Program-made: the position numbers and the translations under genes
Part shown: positions 25,494-35,667 of the stretch, piece after piece
Layout of the letters: each line of letters opens with the position of its first letter
Position numbering within the stretch: the first letter of the stretch is position 1
Source of the DNA: Acephala macrosclerotiorum
Taxonomy: Eukaryota; Ascomycota; Leotiomycetes; Helotiales; Mollisiaceae
Assembly (NCBI GenBank): GCA_014904845.1
Contig: MU119484.1
Location: 1 to 64,000 of the forward strand
DNA length: 64,000 nucleotides
Reading direction: 5' to 3'
Notes under the pieces: generated by a model
The model's database searches: none
What the model saw: only the letters and a program-made list of their open reading frames with translations
Told to the model about the DNA's origin: nothing

Positions 25494-27001
25494 TGTGGCT
25501 GAATTTTTTGGCTTTTCGAGTTCCTTTGCTATGTTCTAATGCAGTTGAGTGTTTTGCTTGCTCTCTTGATGATGGATCGTTACTGGACGTAAGCCGAGGG
25601 GTTGTATATATACAATAGAAATCGACAGAACTTCATCACATCATGGAAATGTCGGCATCTGACAAACGAACAACCACAGAATGCGAGAATGGGAACAAAC
25701 TTGTTCCAATCGCTGACCATGCATCTCGATACTTCACGATCATTGGAACCTCCTCGAAATCCTGCGACATTTCTGAGGAGAGATCTCCGCAATCAGATGA
25801 TGACAATGCGGGAAAGGCGGAAAGATGCAGCATGTGATGAAGCTATTCAGGAAGAGATGTCCAATCCCTCGCCGCTGTTCTCTGACACCGAACAGCGAGA
25901 GGGCGTAGGGCGGAAGCGACGGCGATGTGGTGGTGTTACGTGCAAGGAAGAAAATTTGTTGGATGATCGTGAAGCCATCGTGATTGAGGCCAATGCGTTC
26001 GGCTTGTTCGGGATGCAGACTAACATCCATTGGTGGGTGAAGAAGCCACCCAACGAGGAGAATTAACTGATTGACCCATATACCGACATGAGAAGGGCAA
26101 GCATTACTAATGCCGGCATGGGTAGTTGAAGCTCTGTCCACTCTGATGTCGACGTCGAAAGTGATGGTTGAGGACTGTGCTGCGTCCTGCAACTCTCGTT
26201 CGATAATAGAAACGAAAGATCTGTGAGAGGAAGGAAAGCTCCGGCGCTTCCGTAATCCTTGATTGGAGGTCTGATTTCAAATGCGAATGAAATGCATTGT
26301 GACGTTTTGTAGGGCAGAAACTTCTGATGAGGGGTATGGATGAGCACATATGAAACAGAATATCATGATCGCTGCAACCATGTTGGTGCAATGCGCTCGC
26401 TTTGGCCACGACCACGACAAGCTATAGGTGGCATCGGTATCACGCGGACATCTGCCCATAGCTCTTGTATTCTTCCGATATTATCCAATCGTGGAACTGA
26501 GAATTAAAGAAAGTTCTCGTCGAGATTCTGCAGAATGAAGCTTGAGTTGCAGACATGCCTGCGAATATCTGGATCGTGAAAGCCGAGGTGACGAGGATAT
26601 TCCGATGTCGGATTTCTCTTGTCCTCATCTCCAAAGATGCCAATGATGTCAATATCTGACCATTATATCTGCATATTGTAGCCGCCTTTGTCAGCACCTT
26701 GAGTCAGCACTCAGCCCAAAGAGGGTGAGATAGAAAGTCCAGCGCTTTTGACTGGCTTCTACAATTTCTCCCCAACGAGACGCCCATGCATTGCTCTGAT
26801 CTTACTTCTAGGTTCTGACCCAACCCCGCTCAAAAAATGCTTGCACCTGACTGAACACATGGACATCACTGGTGCTCTGATATGCCTCCCTGGAAGTGAT
26901 CTCGAAGTGACCAAAAATGGGGGTCCATGCGAGAGATTAGCGCAACCGGCCCTGCCAACCTATTGGCCAAGCTCAACCTCACACGAACGCCAATTCCTTA
27001 A
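25494..27001. other. Spacer, 1.5 kb
   Basis: Normal composition with overlapping frames up to about 150 residues on both strands at 25,600..26,450. None has a recognisable domain or clean splice structure. It contains the opsin-like gene's promoter. I see no repeat or RNA. Confidence 0.5.
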
Positions 27002-28737
27002 TCACAGAATCCTCAGCTCTACAGCAAGAGCTTTGACATTTTTCCTAATTATCTCGCCCTCAGCACCTGTGGCCTTGGTGAAAACATCTCTAAACTCCTC
27101 CTTGACACTTTCGATATCCACTTTGATGGGCTCACCAGTTCTCATAGCTTTGCCTTTTGCCGTACCTTGTCTGGTCTGTAATGTCTTTAGCTTATCCTTC
27201 CGACTCTCTTCAAAACGGAAGTTTACTCACCCGCAAATACTCAAACCCTAACGGCTTCTCCCTCGTAGACAACAACGCCCCATTGACAGCTTGATCACCC
27301 TGCGCCAACAGCCAAACAATCATTGGCACTTTAGCGAGCAGACTCTCCGCAATACTATTCTAGCCTCCGTGTGTCAAAAGCCAACTAATGGCATCATGCT
27401 GAAGAATAGCTTGCTGGTCAACCCATGCGTTGTGAATCAGACCTTTTCCGGAGGCGTTGATACGGTCTATGAGAGATGATTCTAGGGATCCGGTTGCGAA
27501 ACGACCTCCTAGGCCGAAGATGAATAGGAAGGAGCTTGCTTTGAGGATTTTGAGGAGAGCGGTCACGTGGGTGGGTTCGGTGGTGGGGAAGAACATTGAT
27601 CTTTGAAGCTGTGAGTAAGGATGTTTCGGCCAGGAATGAACAATACCAGAGGCCTACTTACCCAAAAGAGATGTAAAACGCAGACTTGTGCTCGAACTTG
27701 TCAAGGAAGGTGCGAATAGTGTCATCCTTGAGAGTAAGTCCCGTACTCCACCCTCTTGGGGAGGCAGAAAGACCAACGCCGTATATCTTTCGAATCTCGC
27801 TACATGCTTTCAACGCTACACCTTCGGTGGCTTCAGATGATGCACAGATAATCCCATCAGTGTTATTAGCTAAGTTGACCATAGTACACAGCGTTGGAGC
27901 AAGACCAGGAGGTGTCGGTCCATTGCTTGCTTCTCGCTCATAGTCATACATGTCTTTCATTCCTGGAACCTTGAAGATTGTTCCGTTGAGCGCAACGGTG
28001 CCGTTTTCAGCCTTGCAAACCTAATCTTTTGTTAGTCAGAGGTCATGCATTGGGCATTTGGGGTTTCCACCTCTTCCAGAATTTCTGGCCTTTCCCGTCC
28101 ATTCCTCAGCTTTTCGTCTTTGAGATACTTCTCAACAGCCTCCTCATAATCAGCAAGGCCGCTGAGTGCTCCAGGCACCAGGAAGCTGTAAAAACAGCTC
28201 GCGGTTGGAGTCCAATGCATGAAAGTCTTGCAGCTTGACCTAGCGATCTTCTTAGCATCTGGGAGAAACATGTTCGTTCCGAATTGATCGTTGATGATTG
28301 CAGTATGCTTTGGCCATTCATACCGTCCTTGTCGAGGATTTTCAGAGTGTTAAACCAGCCATCACCAAGCTGCTTGAACGCAACTGCCATGAAGTTGGCG
28401 CCTTCCGTTTTGACGACTCTGCAATCTGGTTAGCCATTTAATATGAATGGTCGGAAAGTAGACGTACTCAGCATCTCCAACGCCTACGAGGCGAATCCTG
28501 TCCCGTGGTATGTCTTCGTACTGAGCGATGTTTGTCTCCGCTTTCTCTACTATCAATGCAAAGTCAGAACCCCGCACTCTAGCATTCTGGTGAACACTTA
28601 GAGGTCATGACATGATGCACGATAGTCACGACCAAGTTGGGATTCAGCTGCAGCATCCGGTTGATGAGCGCGTTTGCACTAGTGATGTATCCCCAAGCTA
28701 GAATAAGAAGCTATGCATGGTGCTGCTTAAAACCCAT
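27002..28737 (-). pseudogene. Broken UDP-glycosyltransferase (UGT family)
   Basis: Translated in pieces on the minus strand, this is a GT1-type UDP-glycosyltransferase. An N-terminal segment with ANALINRMLQLNPNLVVTIV is followed by GSDFALIVEKAETN, NDQFGTNMFLPDAKK, LCTMVNLANNTDGIICASSE, SAFYISFG|SMFFP, and the sugar-nucleotide site DQQAILQHDAISWLLTHGG. Introns still have GT and AG ends. The reading frame is broken in several places: TAG at codon 9 (28711..28713), a shift near 28,590..28,615 that could also be an unusual intron, a one-base shift near 28,308..28,325, and TAG at 27360..27362 where the family has Trp in HGGWNS. The stops read as CAG-to-TAG and TGG-to-TAG, both C-to-T type transitions. 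A functional enzyme is not expected. Before decay it would have glycosylated a small molecule using a UDP-sugar. Confidence 0.85.
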
Positions 28738-29076
28738 CTCGAACTTCGTCTATAAAATATGTGTCGAGTGATGAAAGGATAGACTTTATAGTCATGCATG
28801 GCATTCAAGGAGAGAAAGCTAAACTCACTATCCAAGTTGAGGCTCAAGGTCTTGGTCCCCTATTTGGTAGCGCTGACATCGCTAACCCTCCAATGTCCCC
28901 GAAAGGACTGGCGAGCTTGCTGGGAATCTCTCCGAGAGACGACGCGACAAGAATGATTGGTGGAAGTGAGTGCTAGTTTACGACAGGCGAAGAACCTCCA
29001 TCCTGACAGCGGGAGAGCGAAGTATATGGCTTTGAGGACAGACAGATCCGAGTGCTGCGAATAATATTCGAGGGCA
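28738..29076. other. Spacer, 339 bp
   Basis: Holds the former UGT promoter and the 3' end of the 2EXR gene. A 71-residue plus-strand frame at 28761..28976 has no family features. Confidence 0.5.
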
Positions 29077-30114
29077 TTAGTCGAAGGAAAGAAGATCCAG
29101 CGAATTTAATAAATCTCCAGACCAATCTTCTGCTGCAGCAGCAGCTTCACCATCAGGTTCAAACTTCTGTACTTCCTCATCTTTCATGCCCTCCGCTTTT
29201 TCTTCCGAGGGTCTTCGAGTCGGTGGAGAATACATGCTCGCATATTCCGCTTCCATAACTTTGGCAACTAGTCTAGCTATATTCTCCCTCGGCCATGCCA
29301 TTGCATAGCTTTGATTCTTGGCGAACTCATGAATAACCCAATCCTCCAAGGTGGCAAGCTCTGGGTCTCGGGGTTCAGGCTCTTCTAGTACAATTTGACT
29401 ACCGTGCGGTGCCTCCTCTCGCTCAGCAACGATGATAAGTTGTTCTAGTTGAGGAAGAAAACCGAGGTGGGGTACTATCTCAGCGAAATCATGCGATCGG
29501 TCAACAGCTCGGTGGCTGATAGCGATTCGTTTGACGGATTCCATATCCAGTCTTTGGTGGCCGCATTGAGTGTTGGAGGAGTGCTCAATGAAATCTTTGA
29601 GAGTGCTCTTGCTTGCAGTGATCCTTGTTCTCTGTTCGATAAATTTGAAGAATAATGTATCAACATCAGGATTGAAATAGATTGCGGAGGGTGCCAGGTC
29701 TTGGCGCAGAGCAGACCCGAAGCAGAGCTTGTAATGAGGCAGGACCACAGCTCTCGACTCCGTACAGACAGAGAATGCTGCTGGAAGCTGGGCTCGAGTT
29801 TTGAATGCTTTGAAGGAGCAAGTTCTTCCAGGGATAACTTCTTTGTCGAGTCGAACCTCAACGGCTCGAGGGAAGCACGTGAATCGCCAAACATTGAGTC
29901 TTATTTCAGTCGGAAACATTGAAAATAGATGAAAGGACTCGAGACCATAGCGATCAATCTTGACAGATCGCTTGCGCGGGATCAAAGTGCCAGGCCATGG
30001 ATGGTCACCCTGGACTTGTCTTCTCCAGTTCGGATACTGGTAGGAATTAGGTGTCGGAATCTGGACTAAAGACCAATGTTGGTGGTCGGCCGGGGGTATC
30101 TGAGAGTAGTCCAT
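29077..30114 (-). CDS. 2EXR-domain protein (F-box-like fungal family)
   Basis: A single-exon frame of 345 residues from an ATG. Residues 61-88 read FHLFSMFPTEIRLNVWRFTC and FPRAVEVR. This is the 2EXR motif (F-x2-FP-EIR-IW) widespread in expanded fungal families and distantly F-box like. After it come a region with FSVCTESRAVVLPHYK, typical of the same family, and YFNPDVDTLFF. The C-terminal 60 residues are acidic and low in complexity, with a run of five alanines encoded by a short GCA/GCT repeat near 29,130. The molecular role of 2EXR proteins is not established; an adaptor function for protein turnover has been suggested but cannot be tested here. No signal peptide or membrane helix is seen. 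Confidence 0.85.
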   Translation of the reverse strand: MDYSQIPPADHQHWSLVQIPTPNSYQYPNWRRQVQGDHPWPGTLIPRKRSVKIDRYGLESFHLFSMFPTEIRLNVWRFTCFPRAVEVRLDKEVIPGRTCSFKAFKTRAQLPAAFSVCTESRAVVLPHYKLCFGSALRQDLAPSAIYFNPDVDTLFFKFIEQRTRITASKSTLKDFIEHSSNTQCGHQRLDMESVKRIAISHRAVDRSHDFAEIVPHLGFLPQLEQLIIVAEREEAPHGSQIVLEEPEPRDPELATLEDWVIHEFAKNQSYAMAWPRENIARLVAKVMEAEYASMYSPPTRRPSEEKAEGMKDEEVQKFEPDGEAAAAAEDWSGDLLNSLDLLSFD

Positions 30115-31630
30115 TTCTAGGTTTGATTGTTACACGAATTTTCAGGATGAAGGAATGATGAATGGATGAATGAATGGGTTCGAGGATTTTCTTCGCTGCC
30201 TAAGAAGTGGCTGGCAAGTTTTACTGCGCCTCATCGTGACTTTAATGCAGCTACAGGCATGTCATGAAATGGCGAGCCTTCTCAGGGCGCATCGAGATGC
30301 CTCGTCCAATACTGATCTCCGCTAAAGATCCGTTAAAGAACAGCAGTTAAGGACTGAAGTAGGCGGTACTTCCTAAGTCAGAGACGAGTTGGTGAGACTG
30401 CGCATCGCGAATGTCCAGGGGAAACTATGGTGGTTGAGGGAGGAACTGAAGCAATAGCGCATGGAAGCCCATAGAGCACTGGAATTATAGTGAACAACCC
30501 CTGAATTAACCCAGACTTACGACCGACCGACTAATTAACCAGCACATCGTTTTGACGAAGCAATTATCTGTATAAACTTCCTCCAAAAACGAATCGTATT
30601 TGACGCGAGAATTAAAGATACCAGCAGAAAGACCAGACATGCACACAGAACGGAGATTAACACCAGAAGATGCAGCCAGAAGGAGAGCGTGCTCTTGTTC
30701 AGTTCAGGGGAAAACATCGGAGGTTTTTGGAGCATGCCGATACATAAGAGCATAAGAGAGCGTGGAGAGATGCTGTAGCCATACCGACGGCGCGCATTGA
30801 CCTCGTGTATGTTTTGAAATGGCAAAGCAGAGAAGTCGCGTTCGAGAGACGCCCATGCAGGTCCCCAAAGATGATATATGATCACGTGATAATTCCGATA
30901 ACCCTCTTCTCAAAGCGTTTCGAACGTCAGACCTTCTTCAATGTACTTCCTAATTTTATAACTTGAACACTTCCGCTTCGAACAAGTGCTTGAAAGACTG
31001 TTTATACAGGCATCTCCTGGAGAAGTCATGCGTTGCGCAAGTCTTGGTCACCGTATTCTTAGTACACAGTCCAAAAATTCTGCAAAACCTTGACACCACA
31101 AAACAAGGGAACTGCTTCGCAACTGCCTAAACCAGAGTATGCCACGTGGGAAGTTTTCGTATCGTTCTCCAGAATCCAGGTGCTTCAGACCTCAATTTCA
31201 ATGATTATTGTGTCGCTGAAAGGACGAGGATACAGTATCAAGCAGGTTGTTCGTGCTCAACAGCTGATGGATATCAGCACCCATCAGCAGACTCGGCGAA
31301 CCCGTTTTCAAGAATGGTTCCGAGTCACACCAAACATCAAAAGCCTCTATATCACGTCAAGCTGACGGCACAAATGAGAAGAGCTTTCAAGCACGCAATT
31401 CGAACTAAAAGATCGTTTCCACTTCTGCCAGAGTTGACAACAGCGCCTTCCAGGAGAATATTTTCGTTCAATCTGTTTTTAAGATCCGCTTTTCGCATAT
31501 CTCCACCTCTTCTTTCTGGTCTTCCATGCATAGAAACATGTTAGTCTCCTTTACTTATACTTCATATACTTAAATCTACAGCTATCAAGTTGTGTTCGTC
31601 GTTCAGAGAATACTCCACATCTTGTGTAAC
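30115..31630. other. Divergent spacer, 1.5 kb
   Basis: Lies between the start codons of the 2EXR gene (minus) and the amino-acid permease (plus), so both promoters are here. A 116-codon minus-strand frame at 30535..30885 has one long hydrophobic stretch but no ATG at its start. I do not call it a gene. Confidence 0.5.
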
Positions 31631-33366
31631 ATGTCCGACGACGATCTTCATACGGTCCACGTGACGCACGACAGCGACCATGATCGCGACAAGGACAAAG
31701 ACCTCGAGGGCCGCTCTACGGAGCCAGTCTTCGCATTCCACGGCGAACATGCCATTGTTGCCGACCGGCTGGCTCGAAAGCTCTCAGCACGTCAGGTGCA
31801 GATGATAGCTATCGGTGGGACAATTGGCACTGGACTCTTCCTGGGAACTGGAAAGTCTCTCGCAACAGGAGGACCAGCTTCTATGCTTATTGCGTACTTC
31901 ATCGTTGGGGTTATTGTGTTTCTCACGATGTTGGCGTTGGGAGAGATGGCTGCTTTCGTGCCTATTGCGGGGTCATTCTGCACTTTTGCAGGGAGATATG
32001 TGGATGATGCGTTTGGATTTGCGCTGACGTGGAATTATTGGTTCAATGATGCGGTATCGACAGCTGCTGATTTGGTGGCGTTGCAACTGGTTTTCGCATA
32101 CTGGAATACGGCCATGCCGGGCTGGGGTCTGAGTCTTATCTTTTGGGTATTTTTGATATTCGCGAATATCATCACTGTGAGGGCATATGGAGAAGTGAGT
32201 CGTTTCCAGTCAATGCGATGATTCGATTACTGACAATCAATACAGCTTGAATATTGGTTGAGTTTGCTCAAAGTCATTACGATCACAGCTTTCATACTAC
32301 TAGGAATTGCTGTCAACTGTGGAGGAAACACCTCCCATCAGTACCTCGGAGCTCACAACTGGTACATCGGGGACGCCCCATTCGTCGGTGGAATCGGCGG
32401 CTTCGCATCAGTCTTCGTAACAGCCTCCTTTGCATGTATGCAATCCCCTCCGATCTCTCGTATTCGGGCTAACCCCTCGCAGACGGAGGGACAGAATCCA
32501 TCGCCATCACAGCTGGCGAGACCAAAAACCCCACCAAGAACCTCCCACGAGTCGTCAAAAATGTCTTCTGGCGAATCCTCATCTTCTACATCCTCTCCGT
32601 CCTAATCATCGGTCTCAATGTTCCTTACAACTACCCCGGTCTCTCAAGCAAGAAATCCTCTACCTCTCCATTCACGCTCGTCTTCCAGATGGCGGGTGCA
32701 AAAGCAGCTGGATCATTCATCAACGCTGTGATTTTAACTTCTGTCATAAGTGCAGGCAACCATGCTTTGTTTGCTGGCACGAGGTTGATGTATTCTCTGT
32801 CCGTAGATGGCCATGCTCCGAAATTCTTCGGGAAGCTAAATAGGAATCGTGTTCCTTGGGTTGCAGTACTGGCTACGAGTGCAATCAGCGGCCTCTGCTT
32901 CGGAGCATCTTTCATCGGCGCAGGACAACTCTGGACATGGCTTCAGAATATTGTCGGAGTTTCGAATCAGCTTGCCTGGATCGCCATAGCTCTCACTTCA
33001 ATTCGGTTCCGACGCGCACTTGCATTGCAGAACAAAACTCATCTCTTGCCCTTCAGAAATTGGACATATCCATGGGGACCATGGGTTTCATTGGTCTTGA
33101 CAATTGTCATTGTGTTAGTTCAAGGATGGAGTTCATTCAGCCCTAAGTTCTCAGCTGTGGATTTTGTGAGTTATTATGTTGAGTTGCCGATTATGGCTGT
33201 TATGTATTTGGGCTGGAAGGTCGTTAAGAGGACGAGGATTGTGAGAGGGGAGGAGATGGATTTGGAGACTGATGTGTACGTGGTGGGTGAGGATGATTTG
33301 AGGGCCGCGGAGTTGGAGAAGAGTACTCGGGGGAGGATTGAGACTGTATTGAGATGGATATTCTAA
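31631..33366 (+). CDS. Amino-acid permease (APC superfamily, yeast amino acid transporter type)
   Basis: Three exons, 31631..32194, 32246..32435 and 32483..33366, giving 545 residues. A His/Asp-rich cytosolic N-terminus with HVTHDSDHDRDKDKD precedes RKLSARQVQMIAIGGTIGTG, the conserved start of helix 1 in PF00324 permeases, including the GTIGTGLF substrate-backbone loop. About twelve helices follow, with LALGEMAAFVPIAGSF, FASVFVTASFAYGGTESIAI and the ISAGNHALFAGTRLMYSLS signature. The protein should import amino acids with protons across the plasma membrane. Specificity (basic, neutral or dicarboxylic) is not clear from what I can see. The start was set at the first ATG of the frame. An acidic C-terminal tail is present. 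Confidence 0.92.
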
Positions 33367-33580
33367 GTAATTCATGAGATGGATTCAAAACTCTGCCATG
33401 ATGATCCCAGGTCGATGAGACTTCCAACGAAAAAAAGGCTGTGAGTGATCACGTGCCGGCGCGCCAGTTCATTTCAAAATTTGACTCACCGACAACAAAA
33501 TATACGAAATTTATTTCTCCGTCATCGAAGTCCTCTCCGAATTGACTTTGTTATTTAGAACAATTGAGAAATTCGCGATC

Positions 33581-34546
33581 ATGGATTTATTCGACGAGCT
33601 CGAGAAAATGGCCCTCAACGTCGCCGAGGAGCCATCTGAACCGGAGACACCGTCCGAAGAAACCATTCACCAGTGGCAGAAACTCTTCGGGTACACATAC
33701 GCCGATGCTTCATCCTACATTGAAAGACACCGCAACGATCTCTCCCGAAAGCGCATAACAGACGAACATTGGGAGATGGTCCGCACTAAACTCGAGAAAC
33801 AAGGCTACGATCGAGAAGCTTATGAACATGAGTTATCACGAGGACGACAGCCAGTCGTGACTTCTAAGAATCTAGAGAAGAAAATGGACAACGGGAGATA
33901 TCTGGTTAAGCTTGTAGGGCCAGTTACGTCGGGACTCATCCAAGAGCTTTCGGGAATTGACAAGGCGCTGGATGTAATGCGGGGTAGTGGGGATGATGGA
34001 GATGCACAATTCTGCATCGTCAATGCCACCATCAAAGAGTCTCTCATCGAGAAGCTATCAAATACTGCTTTCAAGCCTACGATAGTCCGACTAGCTGAGC
34101 CTGCTGCGAAGAATCTTTCAGCCACGTCTAGATATCCAACTCTCGGCATCGATACTACACTTCCACAACATCGACCTTCATGTGTCAAGGAGGAGTTTCT
34201 ACCAAAGCAACATCAATACCCGGTGTGGTATTTCTTCTACGGTACATTGGCTGATTCCCAGGTCTTGACGAGGCATTTGGGATTGAGAAGTGAGCCGATG
34301 TTGTGGCCTGCGAGCGTGAAGGGAGGGGTATTGAGGACTTGGGCTGGGGAGTATCGGGCGCTAGTTGATGGCAGAGATGTGGACGTTGTGGATGGCAAAG
34401 CGTATGAGGTTGAGAGCAAGGAGCATGAAGATGCGCTGAGGAGTTATGAGACGAGCAAATATGAGGTTGTGCGGTGTGTAATTCGAGTCGGGTATCGAGA
34501 GATCCAGGGATGCACTTTCAGATTTGTGGGGGTTGCAGATGATTGA
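33581..34546 (+). CDS. AIG2/gamma-glutamylcyclotransferase-like fold protein
   Basis: A single-exon frame of 321 residues, 214 bp after the permease on the same strand. The N-terminal half (to about residue 200) is charged and helical without a known domain. The C-terminal half begins with WYFFYGTLADSQVL at residues 216-229, the substrate-pocket YGTL motif of the GGCT/AIG2-like fold. It continues with VKGGVLRTWAGEYRALVDG, VDGKAYEV and ALRSYETSKYEVVRC, a pattern common to fungal AIG2-like proteins. The catalytic Glu of true cyclotransferases may be the one in EHEDALRSYE. Whether it cleaves gamma-glutamyl amines is not known. The ATG at 33581 is the first in frame and fits the family's MDLF-type start. 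Confidence 0.85.
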   Translation: MDLFDELEKMALNVAEEPSEPETPSEETIHQWQKLFGYTYADASSYIERHRNDLSRKRITDEHWEMVRTKLEKQGYDREAYEHELSRGRQPVVTSKNLEKKMDNGRYLVKLVGPVTSGLIQELSGIDKALDVMRGSGDDGDAQFCIVNATIKESLIEKLSNTAFKPTIVRLAEPAAKNLSATSRYPTLGIDTTLPQHRPSCVKEEFLPKQHQYPVWYFFYGTLADSQVLTRHLGLRSEPMLWPASVKGGVLRTWAGEYRALVDGRDVDVVDGKAYEVESKEHEDALRSYETSKYEVVRCVIRVGYREIQGCTFRFVGVADD

Positions 34547-35667
34547 AGGGACGAGGAGAATCTTCTGAGAAGATGAGAGATTCAAAAACATCCAAGTCAT
34601 GGTTGAAAGTTCGGGGTCTGGAGCGCATGAAGTGACCCGAATGTCCCAAAATATGTGGGACATTTCCTCAGCCAAGATGGAGGAAACGGTCTTACAGTCG
34701 AGTGAGAAGGATGACCGAAGCATCAAGAGACTTGGGGCATTCAGGAGATTGAAGGTCCCCGCCGTCGACTACATAAGCAGGCAAAGTGTAGACATTTCTC
34801 GACGAAAGAATCCAAAGAGGCCGTATCTCCATAGATCAGCATGTCCCCAAACTGTAGACAGAACCAAAGTGTCCAACAGTGCTAGACCTGAATGAAGAGT
34901 TCGAGAGACTTCCCAGGCCACCATCGACTTCCGAACCATCAGAAGCAAACCTTGACTGGCTGCAATGTCTTGTCAGCTGTTTGTAATACTAAGGCAAGAA
35001 ACGTTGCAGCTCTGAAAATAATCAGGGAAAAGGCAGGCGCTGTCCCTTCCTCTGGAGCAATCCATGAGCCGAGCGTCGTGCCGAACCATTGTATGTAGAA
35101 CCCTAGACAGATCCAAGTCTGTGCGTATCGGAGTTTCCGTCGATCACACAGTCTGCCATTGCCGGATAGGGTTTTTCGCATTGGGTCAGAGGATAGTTAG
35201 CCAGGGGGAAGCAGTCGACAGCGCAGGGCAAAGTGGACAATTGCAGGCCAGGACGCGCCAATAACGATAACGAGGATTCAAATAATGAGAAGCACGAATT
35301 TAAGGATTGGTATGGAGTGATAAGATCTGAATGAGCTGCTGCCTGGTTGATGACTTTTTTGTTGCAGTGAAGCGGGGTAAATCTTGCCAAGTCAAAAGGC
35401 GTTGCCCATCCAGCCTCACCACCTGCGCCTGAGAGACTTCTCTAATAATTCGTTTGATCAACGCACGCTAGCCTCGTTGCACTGGATTTCTGGTCCCGAA
35501 AATCGACAAGCGATAAGCATTTGGTCATGGATCTTGGAAAGGAATCGACGTCCGGAATTTGCAGAATGAAAACCTGCGTGTTCTTGTCTTCAATTGGTAT
35601 CGAAACAGATCAACACAAGCAATAAGCATCACTCGACTTCCTAGTCTTCCAAACTTCGTCTTGATCA
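34547..35667. other. Convergent spacer, 1.1 kb
   Basis: Lies between the stops of the AIG2-like gene and the GMC oxidoreductase. Short frames only; nothing recognised. Confidence 0.55.

Noticed and set aside
25602..26192. Overlapping frames of about 150 codons on both strands
   Set aside because: They mutually shadow each other and show no recognisable domain. One minus-strand stretch faintly resembles fungal membrane receptors but not enough to call.
28761..28976. 71-codon plus-strand frame between UGT pseudogene and 2EXR gene
   Set aside because: Short, no domain, no context supporting expression.
30535..30885. 116-codon minus-strand frame with a long hydrophobic segment
   Set aside because: It starts with GTG, not ATG, has no family features and no splice signals pointing to an upstream exon.
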